Origin: Thioalbus denitrificans
GTDB lineage: Bacteria > Pseudomonadota > Gammaproteobacteria > DSM-26407
Reading direction: 5' to 3'
DNA length: 64,000 nt
NCBI RefSeq assembly: GCF_003337735.1
Contig: NZ_QPJY01000001.1
Span: 206,150 to 270,149 of the forward strand
The first letter of the stretch is position 1, and each line of letters opens with the position of its first letter. A model generated the notes under the pieces. That model had not been told where the DNA came from and ran no database searches. It saw nothing but the letters and a program-made list of their open reading frames with translations. The position numbers and the translations under genes were made by a program. Shown here piece after piece: positions 7,944-16,315 of this stretch.

Positions 7944-9299
7944 ATGAATAGCATTGCCTCTCCCTCGCTCCCCCTCCCCGGCCTGGAGGCCGTCCTCGAC
8001 TCCTTTCCGGAACCGATGGTGCTGCTCGATCGCGACTATCGGGTGGTGGCGGCGAATGAGACCTATCTGCGGGACTACCAGGATGACGTGCCCGTGGCGG
8101 GGCGTTGCTGTTACGAGGTGTCGCACCACTATGACCGCCCCTGCGACCAGGTGGGCGAGGATTGTCCGCTGAGCGAGAGTCTGCGCAGCGGGCAGATGCA
8201 CCGGGTGCTGCACGTACACCACACCCCGCGCGGCCATGAGCATATCGAGGTGGAGACCCTGCCCATCCGCGGCGGGAGCGGTGAGGTGGAGTTCTTCCTC
8301 GAGCTGCACCGGCGGGTGCGGGGGTTCGCCGCCGAGCCCGGCAGTCCCGGGCTCGTGGGGCGCTCGCAGGCCTTCAACCGCATGCTGGAGCTGATCCAGC
8401 GGGTCGCGTCCAGCGAGACGGCGGTGCTGCTGCAGGGGGAGTCGGGGACGGGCAAGGAGCTGGCGGCCAAGGCGGTGCACCTGGCCAGCCCGCGCTCCCA
8501 GGGCCCCTTCGTGCCGGTGGAGTGTTCCGGCCTGACCGAGTCGCTGTTCGAGAGCGAGTTGTTCGGCCATGTGCGGGGGGCGTTCACCGGCGCCCACAGC
8601 CAGAAAGTGGGCCTGGTGGAGTCGGCCCGCGGGGGGACGCTGTTCCTGGACGAGGTGGGGGATGTGCCGCTGGGGCTGCAGGTGAAGCTGTTGCGCCTGC
8701 TGGAGACGCGCACCTACCGGCGGGTGGGCGACGTGGAGACCCAGAATGCCGATTTCCGCCTCATCTGCGCCACCCACCGCGGCCTGAAGGCCATGGTGGG
8801 CGAGGGGTCCTTCCGCCGCGATCTCTTCTATCGCATCAGCACCTTCCCGATTCACCTCCCCGCCCTGCGGGAGCGGCACGAGGATCTGCCGCTGCTGGTG
8901 CATACCCTGCTGCGGCGCATCGCGCCGGCCCGGCGCCTGCGGCTCGATCCGGCCGCCATGAACTGCCTGTTGCGCTACGCCTTCCCGGGCAATATCCGGG
9001 AGCTGCGCAACATCCTCGAGCGCGCCACCCTGCTGTCCGACGGGGAGGTGATCCGACCGGAACACCTGCCTGAAGTCTGCGATGGGGGGGAGACGGCGGA
9101 GGTCCTGCCGCCCCGGTTCCGCCAGATCCTGCCCCTGGAGGACCTGGAGCAGGCCTACCTGCGCTGGGCTTCGGCACGCTTCCCCGGGAGCAAGAAGGAG
9201 CTGGCCGAGCAGCTGGGCCTGAGCGAGCGCACCCTCTATCGCAAGCTCGCCGAGGCCGATGGCAGCGCAGGAGCGGTGGCGGGGGATTCCCCGCCGTGA
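7944..9299 (+). CDS. PAS-AAA-Fis sigma-54-dependent activator
   Basis: Enhancer-binding protein of 451 residues: an N-terminal PAS-type sensor (about 12-130), a sigma-54 activating AAA+ domain (about 140-375) and a Fis-type helix-turn-helix at the end ([19 protein letters not shown]). The AAA+ domain has Walker A GESGTGKE, an intact GAFTGA loop and Walker B LFLDEVGD, so it should work with RpoN, unlike the NtrX-like protein at 321. The PAS domain carries a cysteine-rich stretch ([16 protein letters not shown] and GEDCPL) often seen in such sensors and possibly a metal or redox site. It has no receiver domain and no kinase partner nearby. The likely target is the divergent sigma-54 promoter at 7655-7670. 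The ligand is unknown. Confidence 0.88.
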   Translation: MNSIASPSLPLPGLEAVLDSFPEPMVLLDRDYRVVAANETYLRDYQDDVPVAGRCCYEVSHHYDRPCDQVGEDCPLSESLRSGQMHRVLHVHHTPRGHEHIEVETLPIRGGSGEVEFFLELHRRVRGFAAEPGSPGLVGRSQAFNRMLELIQRVASSETAVLLQGESGTGKELAAKAVHLASPRSQGPFVPVECSGLTESLFESELFGHVRGAFTGAHSQKVGLVESARGGTLFLDEVGDVPLGLQVKLLRLLETRTYRRVGDVETQNADFRLICATHRGLKAMVGEGSFRRDLFYRISTFPIHLPALRERHEDLPLLVHTLLRRIAPARRLRLDPAAMNCLLRYAFPGNIRELRNILERATLLSDGEVIRPEHLPEVCDGGETAEVLPPRFRQILPLEDLEQAYLRWASARFPGSKKELAEQLGLSERTLYRKLAEADGSAGAVAGDSPP

Positions 9300-9386
9300 C
9301 GGCCGGGCACCCGTCGCGGCGCTGATTCCCGACCCGCGCGCCCGGTCCCGCCGGCGCAGTGGATCAGCCTCAAGTCCGACAGGCTG

Positions 9387-9890
9387 CTAGAGCGTCTGGC
9401 GGCGGACCTTCTCGAGCTTCTTGCGGATGCGCTGGCGCTTGAGCGGCGAGAGGTAGTCCACGAACAGCTTGCCCTCCAGGTGATCCATCTCGTGCTGGAT
9501 GCAGACCGCCAGCAGGCCGTCGGTGTCCAGCTCGAACGGGTTGCCGTCGCGATCCAGCGCCCGGACCCGGATCCGCTCCGCCCGCTCCACCGGCTCGTAG
9601 ATGCCCGGCACCGAGAGGCACCCCTCCTCCATCTGCTCCATTCCCTCCGCCGCCAGGATCTCGGGATTGATGAGGCACAGCGGCTGGTTCTTCTCCTCGG
9701 AGATGTCCACCACCAGGATGCGTTTCTGGATGTTGACCTGGTTGGCGGCCAGCCCGATGCCCGGTGCGTCGTACATGGTTTCGAGCATGTCGTCGACGAT
9801 GCGCCGGATCGAGTCGTCGACCCGCTCCACCGGCTTCGCCTCCAGGCGCAGCTGCGGGTCGGGATAGTGCAGGATGTGAAGTATGGACAT
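9387..9890 (-). CDS. def: Peptide deformylase
   Basis: Protein of 167 residues that removes the formyl group from nascent peptides. All three metal/active-site motifs are present: [17 protein letters not shown] (Cys ligand) and QHEMDHLEG (His ligands and catalytic Glu). Normal family length. It is read leftward, divergent from lysM, and is separated from fmt by the sigma-54 locus. Its 3' end abuts a short sequence (GTCCGACAGGCTGCTAG, about 9373-9389) that I recall as a common intergenic motif in related genomes; this recollection is not checked. Confidence 0.97.
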   Translation of the reverse strand: MSILHILHYPDPQLRLEAKPVERVDDSIRRIVDDMLETMYDAPGIGLAANQVNIQKRILVVDISEEKNQPLCLINPEILAAEGMEQMEEGCLSVPGIYEPVERAERIRVRALDRDGNPFELDTDGLLAVCIQHEMDHLEGKLFVDYLSPLKRQRIRKKLEKVRRQTL

Positions 9891-9906
9891 GGGAATCCGC
9901 CGAGCG

Positions 9907-9936
9907 TTGGTGTAATTGGTGTATATACTTGGTGTA
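9907..9936. promoter_or_regulatory. Triple TTGGTGTA repeat in the def-lysM divergent region
   Basis: TTGGTGTA occurs three times in 30 bp (9907-9914, 9916-9923, 9929-9936), the last two followed by TATA. The cluster begins 17 bp before the def start codon in an AT-rich island within the 304-bp divergent gap 9891-10194. It could be an operator or part of the def promoter; no known consensus is recognised. The rest of the gap holds GC-rich hairpins and a weak GATAAT near 10126. Confidence 0.45.
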
Positions 9937-10194
9937 TATATTTAACTGTCTACTCTTATAACCGGGCAAGTCTCACCAGTGTCGGGCCGCATCGCTGTCA
10001 GACCCCGCCAGGACGGACGGGGTTCCCCCCTGAGGGAGGGGGCGGGCTGCGGCCCGAACCGTGGGTTACAGGATAACAAATAGGAAAAGTGTGGCCCGGT
10101 TCTCCCCTGTCGGAGTGTTCGGTCCCGGATAATGACCCTGCGAGCGGCATGCGATGCCGGACATGTTCATGGAGATCTGAAGGGAACGCCAGCT

Positions 10195-11214
10195 ATGAAG
10201 AGACTGATTGGCTTGGTACTTGCGCTGTGCGTGGGCCTGGCGGTGGCGGCCACCCCGGAGTTGCGGCCCGATCACCCCGACCGCTACGTGGTGGTGAAGG
10301 GGGACACCCTGTGGGACATCAGCGGCAAGTTTCTCCGCTACCCGTGGTTCTGGCCCGAAATCTGGCAGGTCAACCCCCAAATCGCCAACCCGCACCTCAT
10401 CTATCCCGGTGACGTGCTGACCCTGGTGTACGTGGACGGCAAGCCGCGGCTGATGCTGCAGCGGGGCGGAACGGTGAAGCTCTCCCCGCGGATACGCACC
10501 TCGCCGCTCGAGGACGCCATTCCCACCATCCCCATGGAGACCATCCGCCCGTTCCTGGTGGGCGCGCAGGTGGTGAGCCAGGAGGAGATCGACGCCGCCC
10601 CCTACATCGTGGCCAGCGTCGGCGAGCACATCATCGCCGGGGCCGGGGACCGGGTCTACGTGCGCAAGGTGGAGGACGACGCCCAGACCCGCTTCAACGT
10701 CTTCCGGCCGGGCGGCCCCTACATCGATCCGCAGACCCAGGAGGTGCTGGGCTACGAGGCCATCCACGTGGGCCAGGCGGACCTGCAGCGGACCGGCGAT
10801 CCCGCCACCCTGATGCTGGCCACCACCACCCGCGAGGCGATCGACGGCGATCGGCTGCTGCCGATCCCCGAGGAGCCGGTGCGCCCCTACTTCATGCCGC
10901 GGGCGCCGGAGCAGGAGGTGGAAGGCCAGATCATCTCCGTCTACGACGGCGTGACCCAGATCGGCCAGTACCACACGGTGGTGATCAACCGCGGTATCCG
11001 CGACGGCCTCGAGCCCGGCCACGTCCTGGCGGTCTACCAGGCGGGCAACGTGATCGAGGACCCGGTGACGCCGGATCCCCGCGACACGGTGCAGCTCCCG
11101 GATGAGCGCGCCGGTGTGGCGATGGTCTACCGGACCTTCGACCGGGTGAGCCTGGCGCTGATCATGCGGGCCACCCAGGCCATTCACGTGCTGGACAAGG
11201 TGCGCAACCCCTGA
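10195..11214 (+). CDS. LysM-domain exported protein
   Basis: Protein of 339 residues with a signal peptide (MKRLIGLVLALCVGLAVAA) and a LysM peptidoglycan-binding domain at about 32-80 (YVVVKGDTLWDISGKFL, then NPHLIYPGDVLTLVY). The remaining 250 residues form the conserved C-terminal region of the LysM protein normally found between def and dprA in gammaproteobacteria. The start was chosen at the signal peptide, with AAGGGAA upstream. It probably sits in the periplasm on the cell wall. Its function is not established. Confidence 0.88.
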   Translation: MKRLIGLVLALCVGLAVAATPELRPDHPDRYVVVKGDTLWDISGKFLRYPWFWPEIWQVNPQIANPHLIYPGDVLTLVYVDGKPRLMLQRGGTVKLSPRIRTSPLEDAIPTIPMETIRPFLVGAQVVSQEEIDAAPYIVASVGEHIIAGAGDRVYVRKVEDDAQTRFNVFRPGGPYIDPQTQEVLGYEAIHVGQADLQRTGDPATLMLATTTREAIDGDRLLPIPEEPVRPYFMPRAPEQEVEGQIISVYDGVTQIGQYHTVVINRGIRDGLEPGHVLAVYQAGNVIEDPVTPDPRDTVQLPDERAGVAMVYRTFDRVSLALIMRATQAIHVLDKVRNP

Positions 11215-11246
11215 GAGCCGATGCGGCAGGCCGGCGGCGTCCGTGC

Positions 11247-11268
11247 CCGGACCGCCGCGGCGGTCCGG
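11247..11268. repeat. Perfect 22-nt palindrome between lysM and dprA
   Basis: The left half CCGGACCGCCG is followed directly by its exact inverted copy. There is no T-run, so it is not a standard terminator. It could stabilise or end the lysM message or be a protein site. Confidence 0.6.
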
Positions 11269-11329
11269 CCGGGAAACCTCCGCCCGTCGCGAGCGGGCGG
11301 CAACGGCAGGAAGCCGACGGAGGGTCGGG

Positions 11330-12463
11330 ATGACCCGTTCACCTACCCATGAGCCCGGCCTGCGCGCCTGGCTCACACTGCTGCGGGCCCCCGGTGTGGG
11401 GCCCGCGGCGTTCCGCGATCTCCTCGCCCGGGGCGTGGCGCCGGAGGCGGTTTCCGGCGCCACGGCCGCGACCCTGAGCCGGCTGGGCCTCGACGCGGCG
11501 GCCCGGGCCTGGCTGCAGGCGCCCGACGCGGCGTGCATCGATGCCGATCTGGACTGGGTCGCCCGCCCGGGCAACCATGCCCTGACCCTCGCCGATCCCG
11601 CCTATCCGGAGCTGCTGCGCGCGCTTCCCGATGCGCCGCCGGTGCTCTTCGTGCATGGCAATCCGGGTGTGCTGGCCCAGCCCCTGCTGGCGCTGGTGGG
11701 CAGCCGCAATCCCACTCCCGGGGGGCGGGACAACGCCGCCGCCTTCGCCCGCCACCTCGCCGCCGGGGGACTGGGCATCGTCAGTGGCCTGGCGCTGGGT
11801 ATCGACGCCGCGGCCCATGAGGGCGCCCTGGCGGCGGAAGGCTTGACGGTGGCGGTGCTGGGGCACGGGCTGGACCGGGTCTATCCCGCCGCGCACCGGG
11901 ACCTGGCCCACCGCATCGCCGCCGGCGGTGGTGCGCTGGTGTCCGAATTCCCGCCGGGCGTGCCGCCCCGGGCCGAGCACTTCCCCCGCCGCAACCGCAT
12001 CATCAGCGGCCTCAGCCTCGGGGTGCTGGTGGTGGAGGCGGCCATTCGCAGCGGTTCGCTCATCACCGCCCGGACGGCCGCGGATCAGGGCCGGGAGGTG
12101 TTCGCCATCCCGGGCTCCATCCATAACCCCCTCGCCCGCGGCTGTCACCGCCTCATCCGCCAGGGGGCGAAACTGGTGGAGACCGCGGCGGACATCCTCG
12201 AGGAACTGGGGTCCCTCTACCTGGCCGGTCTCGAGGGCCGCGCCGCCGCGGATTCGGCGCCCGTGCCGGAGACGGCCGGCGCCGATCCCGACTACCGGCG
12301 CCTGCTCGAGGCGCTCGGCCACGACCCGGTTTCGGTGGACGTGGTGGTGGACCGCAGCGGATTGACCCCGGAAGCGGTTTCCTCCATGCTGTTGCTCCTA
12401 GAACTGCAGGGTGTCGTAGAGTCCGTACCCGGCGGGTTGTTTACCCGGGCAACGAGGGCCTGA
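11330..12463 (+). CDS. dprA: DNA-processing protein DprA
   Basis: Protein of 377 residues that loads RecA on single-stranded DNA during natural transformation. It has an N-terminal SAM/HhH-like region (about 10-70), a Rossmann-type core with VGSRNPTPGG, SGLALGIDAAAHEGAL and FPRRNRIISGLS, and a C-terminal winged helix (about 315-375). The ATG at 11330 follows GGAGGG, a good ribosome site. It ends one base before smg. Together with pilMNOPQ in this window it suggests competence machinery, although pili have other uses. Confidence 0.95.
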   Translation: MTRSPTHEPGLRAWLTLLRAPGVGPAAFRDLLARGVAPEAVSGATAATLSRLGLDAAARAWLQAPDAACIDADLDWVARPGNHALTLADPAYPELLRALPDAPPVLFVHGNPGVLAQPLLALVGSRNPTPGGRDNAAAFARHLAAGGLGIVSGLALGIDAAAHEGALAAEGLTVAVLGHGLDRVYPAAHRDLAHRIAAGGGALVSEFPPGVPPRAEHFPRRNRIISGLSLGVLVVEAAIRSGSLITARTAADQGREVFAIPGSIHNPLARGCHRLIRQGAKLVETAADILEELGSLYLAGLEGRAAADSAPVPETAGADPDYRRLLEALGHDPVSVDVVVDRSGLTPEAVSSMLLLLELQGVVESVPGGLFTRATRA

Positions 12464-12464
12464 G

Positions 12465-12944
12465 ATGAAAGAGAATGTACTGGACGTCCTGATGTACCTG
12501 TTCGAGAACTTCATGAACAGCGAATCGGGGCCGGAAGCGGACCAGGATTCCCTCAGGCAGGAACTCGAGGACGCCGGCTTCCACCGCAGCGAGATCCACA
12601 AGGCCTTCTCCTGGCTGGAGGGGCTGGCCGAGCAGCAGTCCGAGCAGCCCCAGGGCGTCGCCTGCGGCACTGCCGCGCTGCGGGTGTTCACCGACCAGGA
12701 GGTCAAGAAGCTCGACCTGGAGTGCCGGGGCTTCCTGCTGTTCCTGGAGCAGGTGGGAGTCCTGGACGGCTGCATGCGCGAGTTGGTGATCGACCGGGTC
12801 ATGGCGCTGGACAGCGACGAGATCGACATCGACCAGTTCAAGTGGATCGTGCTCATGGTCCTGTTCAACCAGCCCGGCCAGGAAGCGGCGGTCGCCTGGA
12901 TGGAGGATTTGATGTTCGAGGGACCGGGCGGCAGCCTCCATTGA
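12465..12944 (+). CDS. smg: Smg protein (DUF494)
   Basis: Protein of 159 residues starting MKENVLDVLMYLFENF, matching the small acidic Smg/DUF494 family always found beside dprA and topA. No catalytic motif is evident and the molecular function is unknown. It starts one base after the dprA stop, so the two are co-translated. Confidence 0.92.
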   Translation: MKENVLDVLMYLFENFMNSESGPEADQDSLRQELEDAGFHRSEIHKAFSWLEGLAEQQSEQPQGVACGTAALRVFTDQEVKKLDLECRGFLLFLEQVGVLDGCMRELVIDRVMALDSDEIDIDQFKWIVLMVLFNQPGQEAAVAWMEDLMFEGPGGSLH

Positions 12945-13002
12945 GAGGTTGACAGGTGCGGTGCCGGTCGGGGACCGTACCCGGGCACCGGGATCGAGTT
13001 TT

Positions 13003-13064
13003 CATGCGGCATCCCACCGCATGCGCGTCAGGTACCCGCTGCTGAGGCGGGTTTTCTTTTTTTC
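13003..13064 (+). terminator. Hairpin pair with T-run after smg
   Basis: A first stem CATGCGG / CCGCATG (13003-13009, 13017-13023) is followed by ACCCGC / GCGGGT (13034-13039, 13047-13052) and then TTTTCTTTTTTT. The second is a classical intrinsic terminator ending the lysM-dprA-smg unit 42 bp before topA. Confidence 0.8.
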
Positions 13065-13106
13065 TGGCGGGAAACAACGGAACCTTAGAGAAGAGACGTC
13101 GTCGTT

Positions 13107-15560
13107 GTGAGCAAGAACCTGGTTATCGTGGAGTCGCCGGCCAAGGCGAAGACCATCGAGAAGTTCCTCGGCGGGGATTTCGTCGTGCGATCCTCCTATG
13201 GTCACGTGCGCGATCTGCCGCGCAAGGGCCTGTCCATCGACGTGGACAACGGTTTCGAGCCGACCTACGAGATCAGCGCGGACAAGCAGTCCACCATCCA
13301 GGAGTTGCGCCGCGAAGTGAAGACGGCGGTCACCGTCTGGCTCGCAACCGATGAGGACCGCGAGGGGGAGGCCATCGCCTGGCACCTGGCCGAGGCGCTC
13401 GGCCTGGACGTGGACGAGACCCGCCGTATCGTGTTCCACGAAATCACCAAGCCGGCGATCCTGGACGCCATCGCCAGGCCCCGGAACATCGATCGCGACC
13501 TGGTGGACGCCCAGCAGGCCCGCCGCATCCTCGACCGGCTGGTGGGCTACGAGCTCTCCTTCGTGCTGTGGAAGAAGATCAGCAAGGACCTCTCCGCCGG
13601 CCGCGTGCAGTCGGTGGCGGTGCGCCTGGTGGTGGAGCGGGAGCGGGAGATCGATACCTTCAGCGCCAGCTCCACGTTCAAGGTCAGTGCCGACTTCGAC
13701 CTGGGCGAGGGTGTCACGCTGAGTGCGAAGCTGGGGCGGGACTTCCCCACCGAGGCCGAGGCGCGGGCCTTTCTCGGGCAGCTGCAGGGGGCGGAGTTCC
13801 GGGTCGAGGGACTGGAGGTCAAGCCGGCCACCCGTTCGCCGCGGCCGCCCTTCACCACCTCCACCCTGCAGCAGGAGGCCTCGCAGAAGCTCGGCTTCTC
13901 GGTGCGCCAGACCATGGTGATCGCCCAGCGCCTCTACGAGTCGGGACGGATTACCTACATGCGTACCGACTCGGTCAATCTCTCCGACCTGGCCCTGGGC
14001 CAGGCCCGGGAGGTGATCAGCGGCCGCTTCGGCCAGCCGTATGCCCACACCCGGCGCTTCAAGACCCGCTCGGCCAGCGCCCAGGAGGCCCACGAGGCCA
14101 TCCGGCCGACGGACCTGGCCGTGGACAACATCGGCGGCGATCGCAACGAACAGCGCCTCTACCAGCTCATCTGGCGCCGGACGCTCGCCTCGCAGATGGC
14201 CGATGCGCGCATCGAGCGCACCACGGCCAGCATCGCCATCTCCACGGTGGAGGACCGGCTGGTGGCCAAGGGCGAGGTCCTCACCTTCGAAGGCTTCCTC
14301 AAGGTCTACCAGGACAATGGCGACGAGGAGAAGATGCTGCCCCCCCTCACCGTGGGGCAGGCGCTGAGCCCGGCCGAGATCCGGGCCCGCGAGAGCTTCA
14401 CCCGCCCACCGGCCCGCTACACCGAGGCCACGCTGGTGCGCAAGCTCGAGGAGATGGGCATCGGCCGCCCCTCCACCTACGCGCCCACCATCTCCACCAT
14501 CCAGGACCGCGGCTACGTCAGCAAGGAGGACCGCGAGGGCGAGGAGCGCCAGGTGCGGATCCTGGTGTTGCGCGAGCCGGGGGTGGTGAACGAGGACAAG
14601 ACCGAGGTCACCGGCGCCGAGAAGGGCAAGCTGTTCCCCTCCGACATGGCCGGGGTGGTCACCGACTTCCTGGTGAAGCACTTCAGCGAGGTCATCGACT
14701 ACAATTTCACCGCCAACGTGGAGGCGGAGTTCGACGAGATCGCCGCCGGCAAGAAGCGCTGGCGCGACATGCTCGCGGAGTTCTACGGACCGTTCCATGC
14801 CGATATCGAGCGCGCCGAGGACCTCACCCGCGAGGAGGCCTCCCAGACGCGCCAGCTCGGAACCGATCCCGAGTCGGGCAAGCCGGTGAGCGTGCGTATC
14901 GGTCGCTTCGGCCCCTATGTCCAGATCGGCACCCGCGAGGACGAGGACAAGCCGCGTTTCGCCGGTCTGCGCCCCGGGCAGCGCATGGACACCATCACCC
15001 TCGAGGAGGCCATGCAGCTGTTCCAGCTGCCCCGCTTCCTGGGCGAAACGCCCGAGGGCGAGGAGGTCACCGCCAATATCGGCCGCTTCGGCCCCTATGT
15101 GAAGTTCGACAACAAGTATGTCTCCATCCGCGGCGATGATCCCCACAGCATCACCCTCGAGCGGGCGCTGGAGCTGATCCAGGCCAAGAAGGAGGCGGAC
15201 GCCAACCGCGAAATCAAGGTCTTCGAAGGCTCGTCGGTGCAGGTGCTCAACGGCCGTTACGGTCCCTACATCACCGATGGCAAGAAGAATGCGCGGGTGC
15301 CCAAGGACCGCGAGCCCGCGAGCCTGACCCTGGAGGAGTGCCAGCAGCTGCTGGCCGAGGCGCCGGAGCGGCGCGGACGCGGCCGGATGAAGAAGGGTGC
15401 GGCGGCCGGAACCGCGAAGAAGAAGGCCGCGGTCAAGAAGAAATCGGCGCCCAAGAAGAAGGCGGCAGTCAAGAAGAAGGCGGCGCCCAAGAAGAAGGCG
15501 GCAGTCAAGAAGAGCGCAGTCAAGAACAAGAGCGTACCGAAGCAGAAGGCATCCGGTTGA
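13107..15560 (+). CDS. topA: DNA topoisomerase I, Lys-rich tail type
   Basis: Type IA topoisomerase of 817 residues, GTG start (family N-terminus MSKNLVIVESPAKAKTIEKFL). The Toprim domain spans about 3-115 with acidic DEDREGEAIAWH. The catalytic tyrosine is Tyr284 in SGRITYMRTDS. The C-terminal part has three topoisomerase repeats (IGRFGPYVQIG, IGRFGPYVKFD, LNGRYGPYITDG) and ends in about 55 residues of Lys/Ala repeats (KKKAAVKKK type). There are no CxxC zinc ribbons such as E. coli TopA has; the region after the active site holds almost no cysteine. It relaxes negative supercoils; the basic tail probably binds DNA and aids processivity. Confidence 0.97.
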   Translation: MSKNLVIVESPAKAKTIEKFLGGDFVVRSSYGHVRDLPRKGLSIDVDNGFEPTYEISADKQSTIQELRREVKTAVTVWLATDEDREGEAIAWHLAEALGLDVDETRRIVFHEITKPAILDAIARPRNIDRDLVDAQQARRILDRLVGYELSFVLWKKISKDLSAGRVQSVAVRLVVEREREIDTFSASSTFKVSADFDLGEGVTLSAKLGRDFPTEAEARAFLGQLQGAEFRVEGLEVKPATRSPRPPFTTSTLQQEASQKLGFSVRQTMVIAQRLYESGRITYMRTDSVNLSDLALGQAREVISGRFGQPYAHTRRFKTRSASAQEAHEAIRPTDLAVDNIGGDRNEQRLYQLIWRRTLASQMADARIERTTASIAISTVEDRLVAKGEVLTFEGFLKVYQDNGDEEKMLPPLTVGQALSPAEIRARESFTRPPARYTEATLVRKLEEMGIGRPSTYAPTISTIQDRGYVSKEDREGEERQVRILVLREPGVVNEDKTEVTGAEKGKLFPSDMAGVVTDFLVKHFSEVIDYNFTANVEAEFDEIAAGKKRWRDMLAEFYGPFHADIERAEDLTREEASQTRQLGTDPESGKPVSVRIGRFGPYVQIGTREDEDKPRFAGLRPGQRMDTITLEEAMQLFQLPRFLGETPEGEEVTANIGRFGPYVKFDNKYVSIRGDDPHSITLERALELIQAKKEADANREIKVFEGSSVQVLNGRYGPYITDGKKNARVPKDREPASLTLEECQQLLAEAPERRGRGRMKKGAAAGTAKKKAAVKKKSAPKKKAAVKKKAAPKKKAAVKKSAVKNKSVPKQKASG

Positions 15561-15624
15561 AGGGTGCCGGAGTGTCCGCCCGTGCCCGGGCGGGCGTCAG
15601 CCCCTGATGAACAGGTAGAGAATC

Positions 15625-16131
15625 ATGAGCGAGCCGTTTGTAGCCGTGTTGATGGGATCCGACTCCGATCTGCCGGTCGTCCAGGCGACCCTGGATGTGC
15701 TGGCCAAGCTCGAAGTGCCCTGCGAGGTCAAGGTGACCTCCGCCCACCGTACCCCCGAGACGACCCGCAGCTACCTCGCCGACGCCGAGGCCCGGGGCTG
15801 CCAGGTATTCGTCTGCGCCGCCGGTTTGGCGGCCCACCTGGCCGGAACCGTGGCCGCCCATACCCTGCGACCGGTGATCGGGATTCCCATCGACGCCGGC
15901 CCCCTGAACGGACTCGACGCCCTGCTCTCCACCGTGCAGATGCCGGGCGGCATACCCGTCGCCTCGGTGGCCATCGGCAAGGCCGGGGCGAAGAATGCCG
16001 GCTACCTGGCGGCCCAGATGCTGGCGCTGGCCGATGCCGACCTGGCCCGCCGCCTGCGCGAGGAGCGCGAAGCCTCGGCCGAGGCGGTACGCCAGGCGGA
16101 CGCCAGGCTGCAGGAGCGGCTGCCGGGCTGA
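15625..16131 (+). CDS. purE: N5-carboxyaminoimidazole ribonucleotide mutase
   Basis: Protein of 168 residues catalysing the N5-CAIR to CAIR step of purine synthesis. The class I motifs are present: GSDSDLPVV and the catalytic SAHRTPE loop, plus [10 protein letters not shown] and PVIGIPI. It follows topA by 64 bp. The partner purK, commonly next in related genomes, is not here. Instead a leftward flavoprotein gene begins its 3' end 184 bp away. Confidence 0.97.
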   Translation: MSEPFVAVLMGSDSDLPVVQATLDVLAKLEVPCEVKVTSAHRTPETTRSYLADAEARGCQVFVCAAGLAAHLAGTVAAHTLRPVIGIPIDAGPLNGLDALLSTVQMPGGIPVASVAIGKAGAKNAGYLAAQMLALADADLARRLREEREASAEAVRQADARLQERLPG

Positions 16132-16315
16132 AGCGACGGCAGGTCCTTCCCGGTCCTCCGCTGCGCCCGGCGCGTCCTGCGCCCAGGCGGGAGGATGGGG
16201 GGTTCCTCCCCAGGCGCCGGCATGGAGTCCCGCCCCCCCCGGCGGTGCCGTAACCGGACGTGGCTGATTGCCGCGCCGGCCGCCCCCGAGCCTTCGCCCG
16301 GGTGCGTTCATGGTC

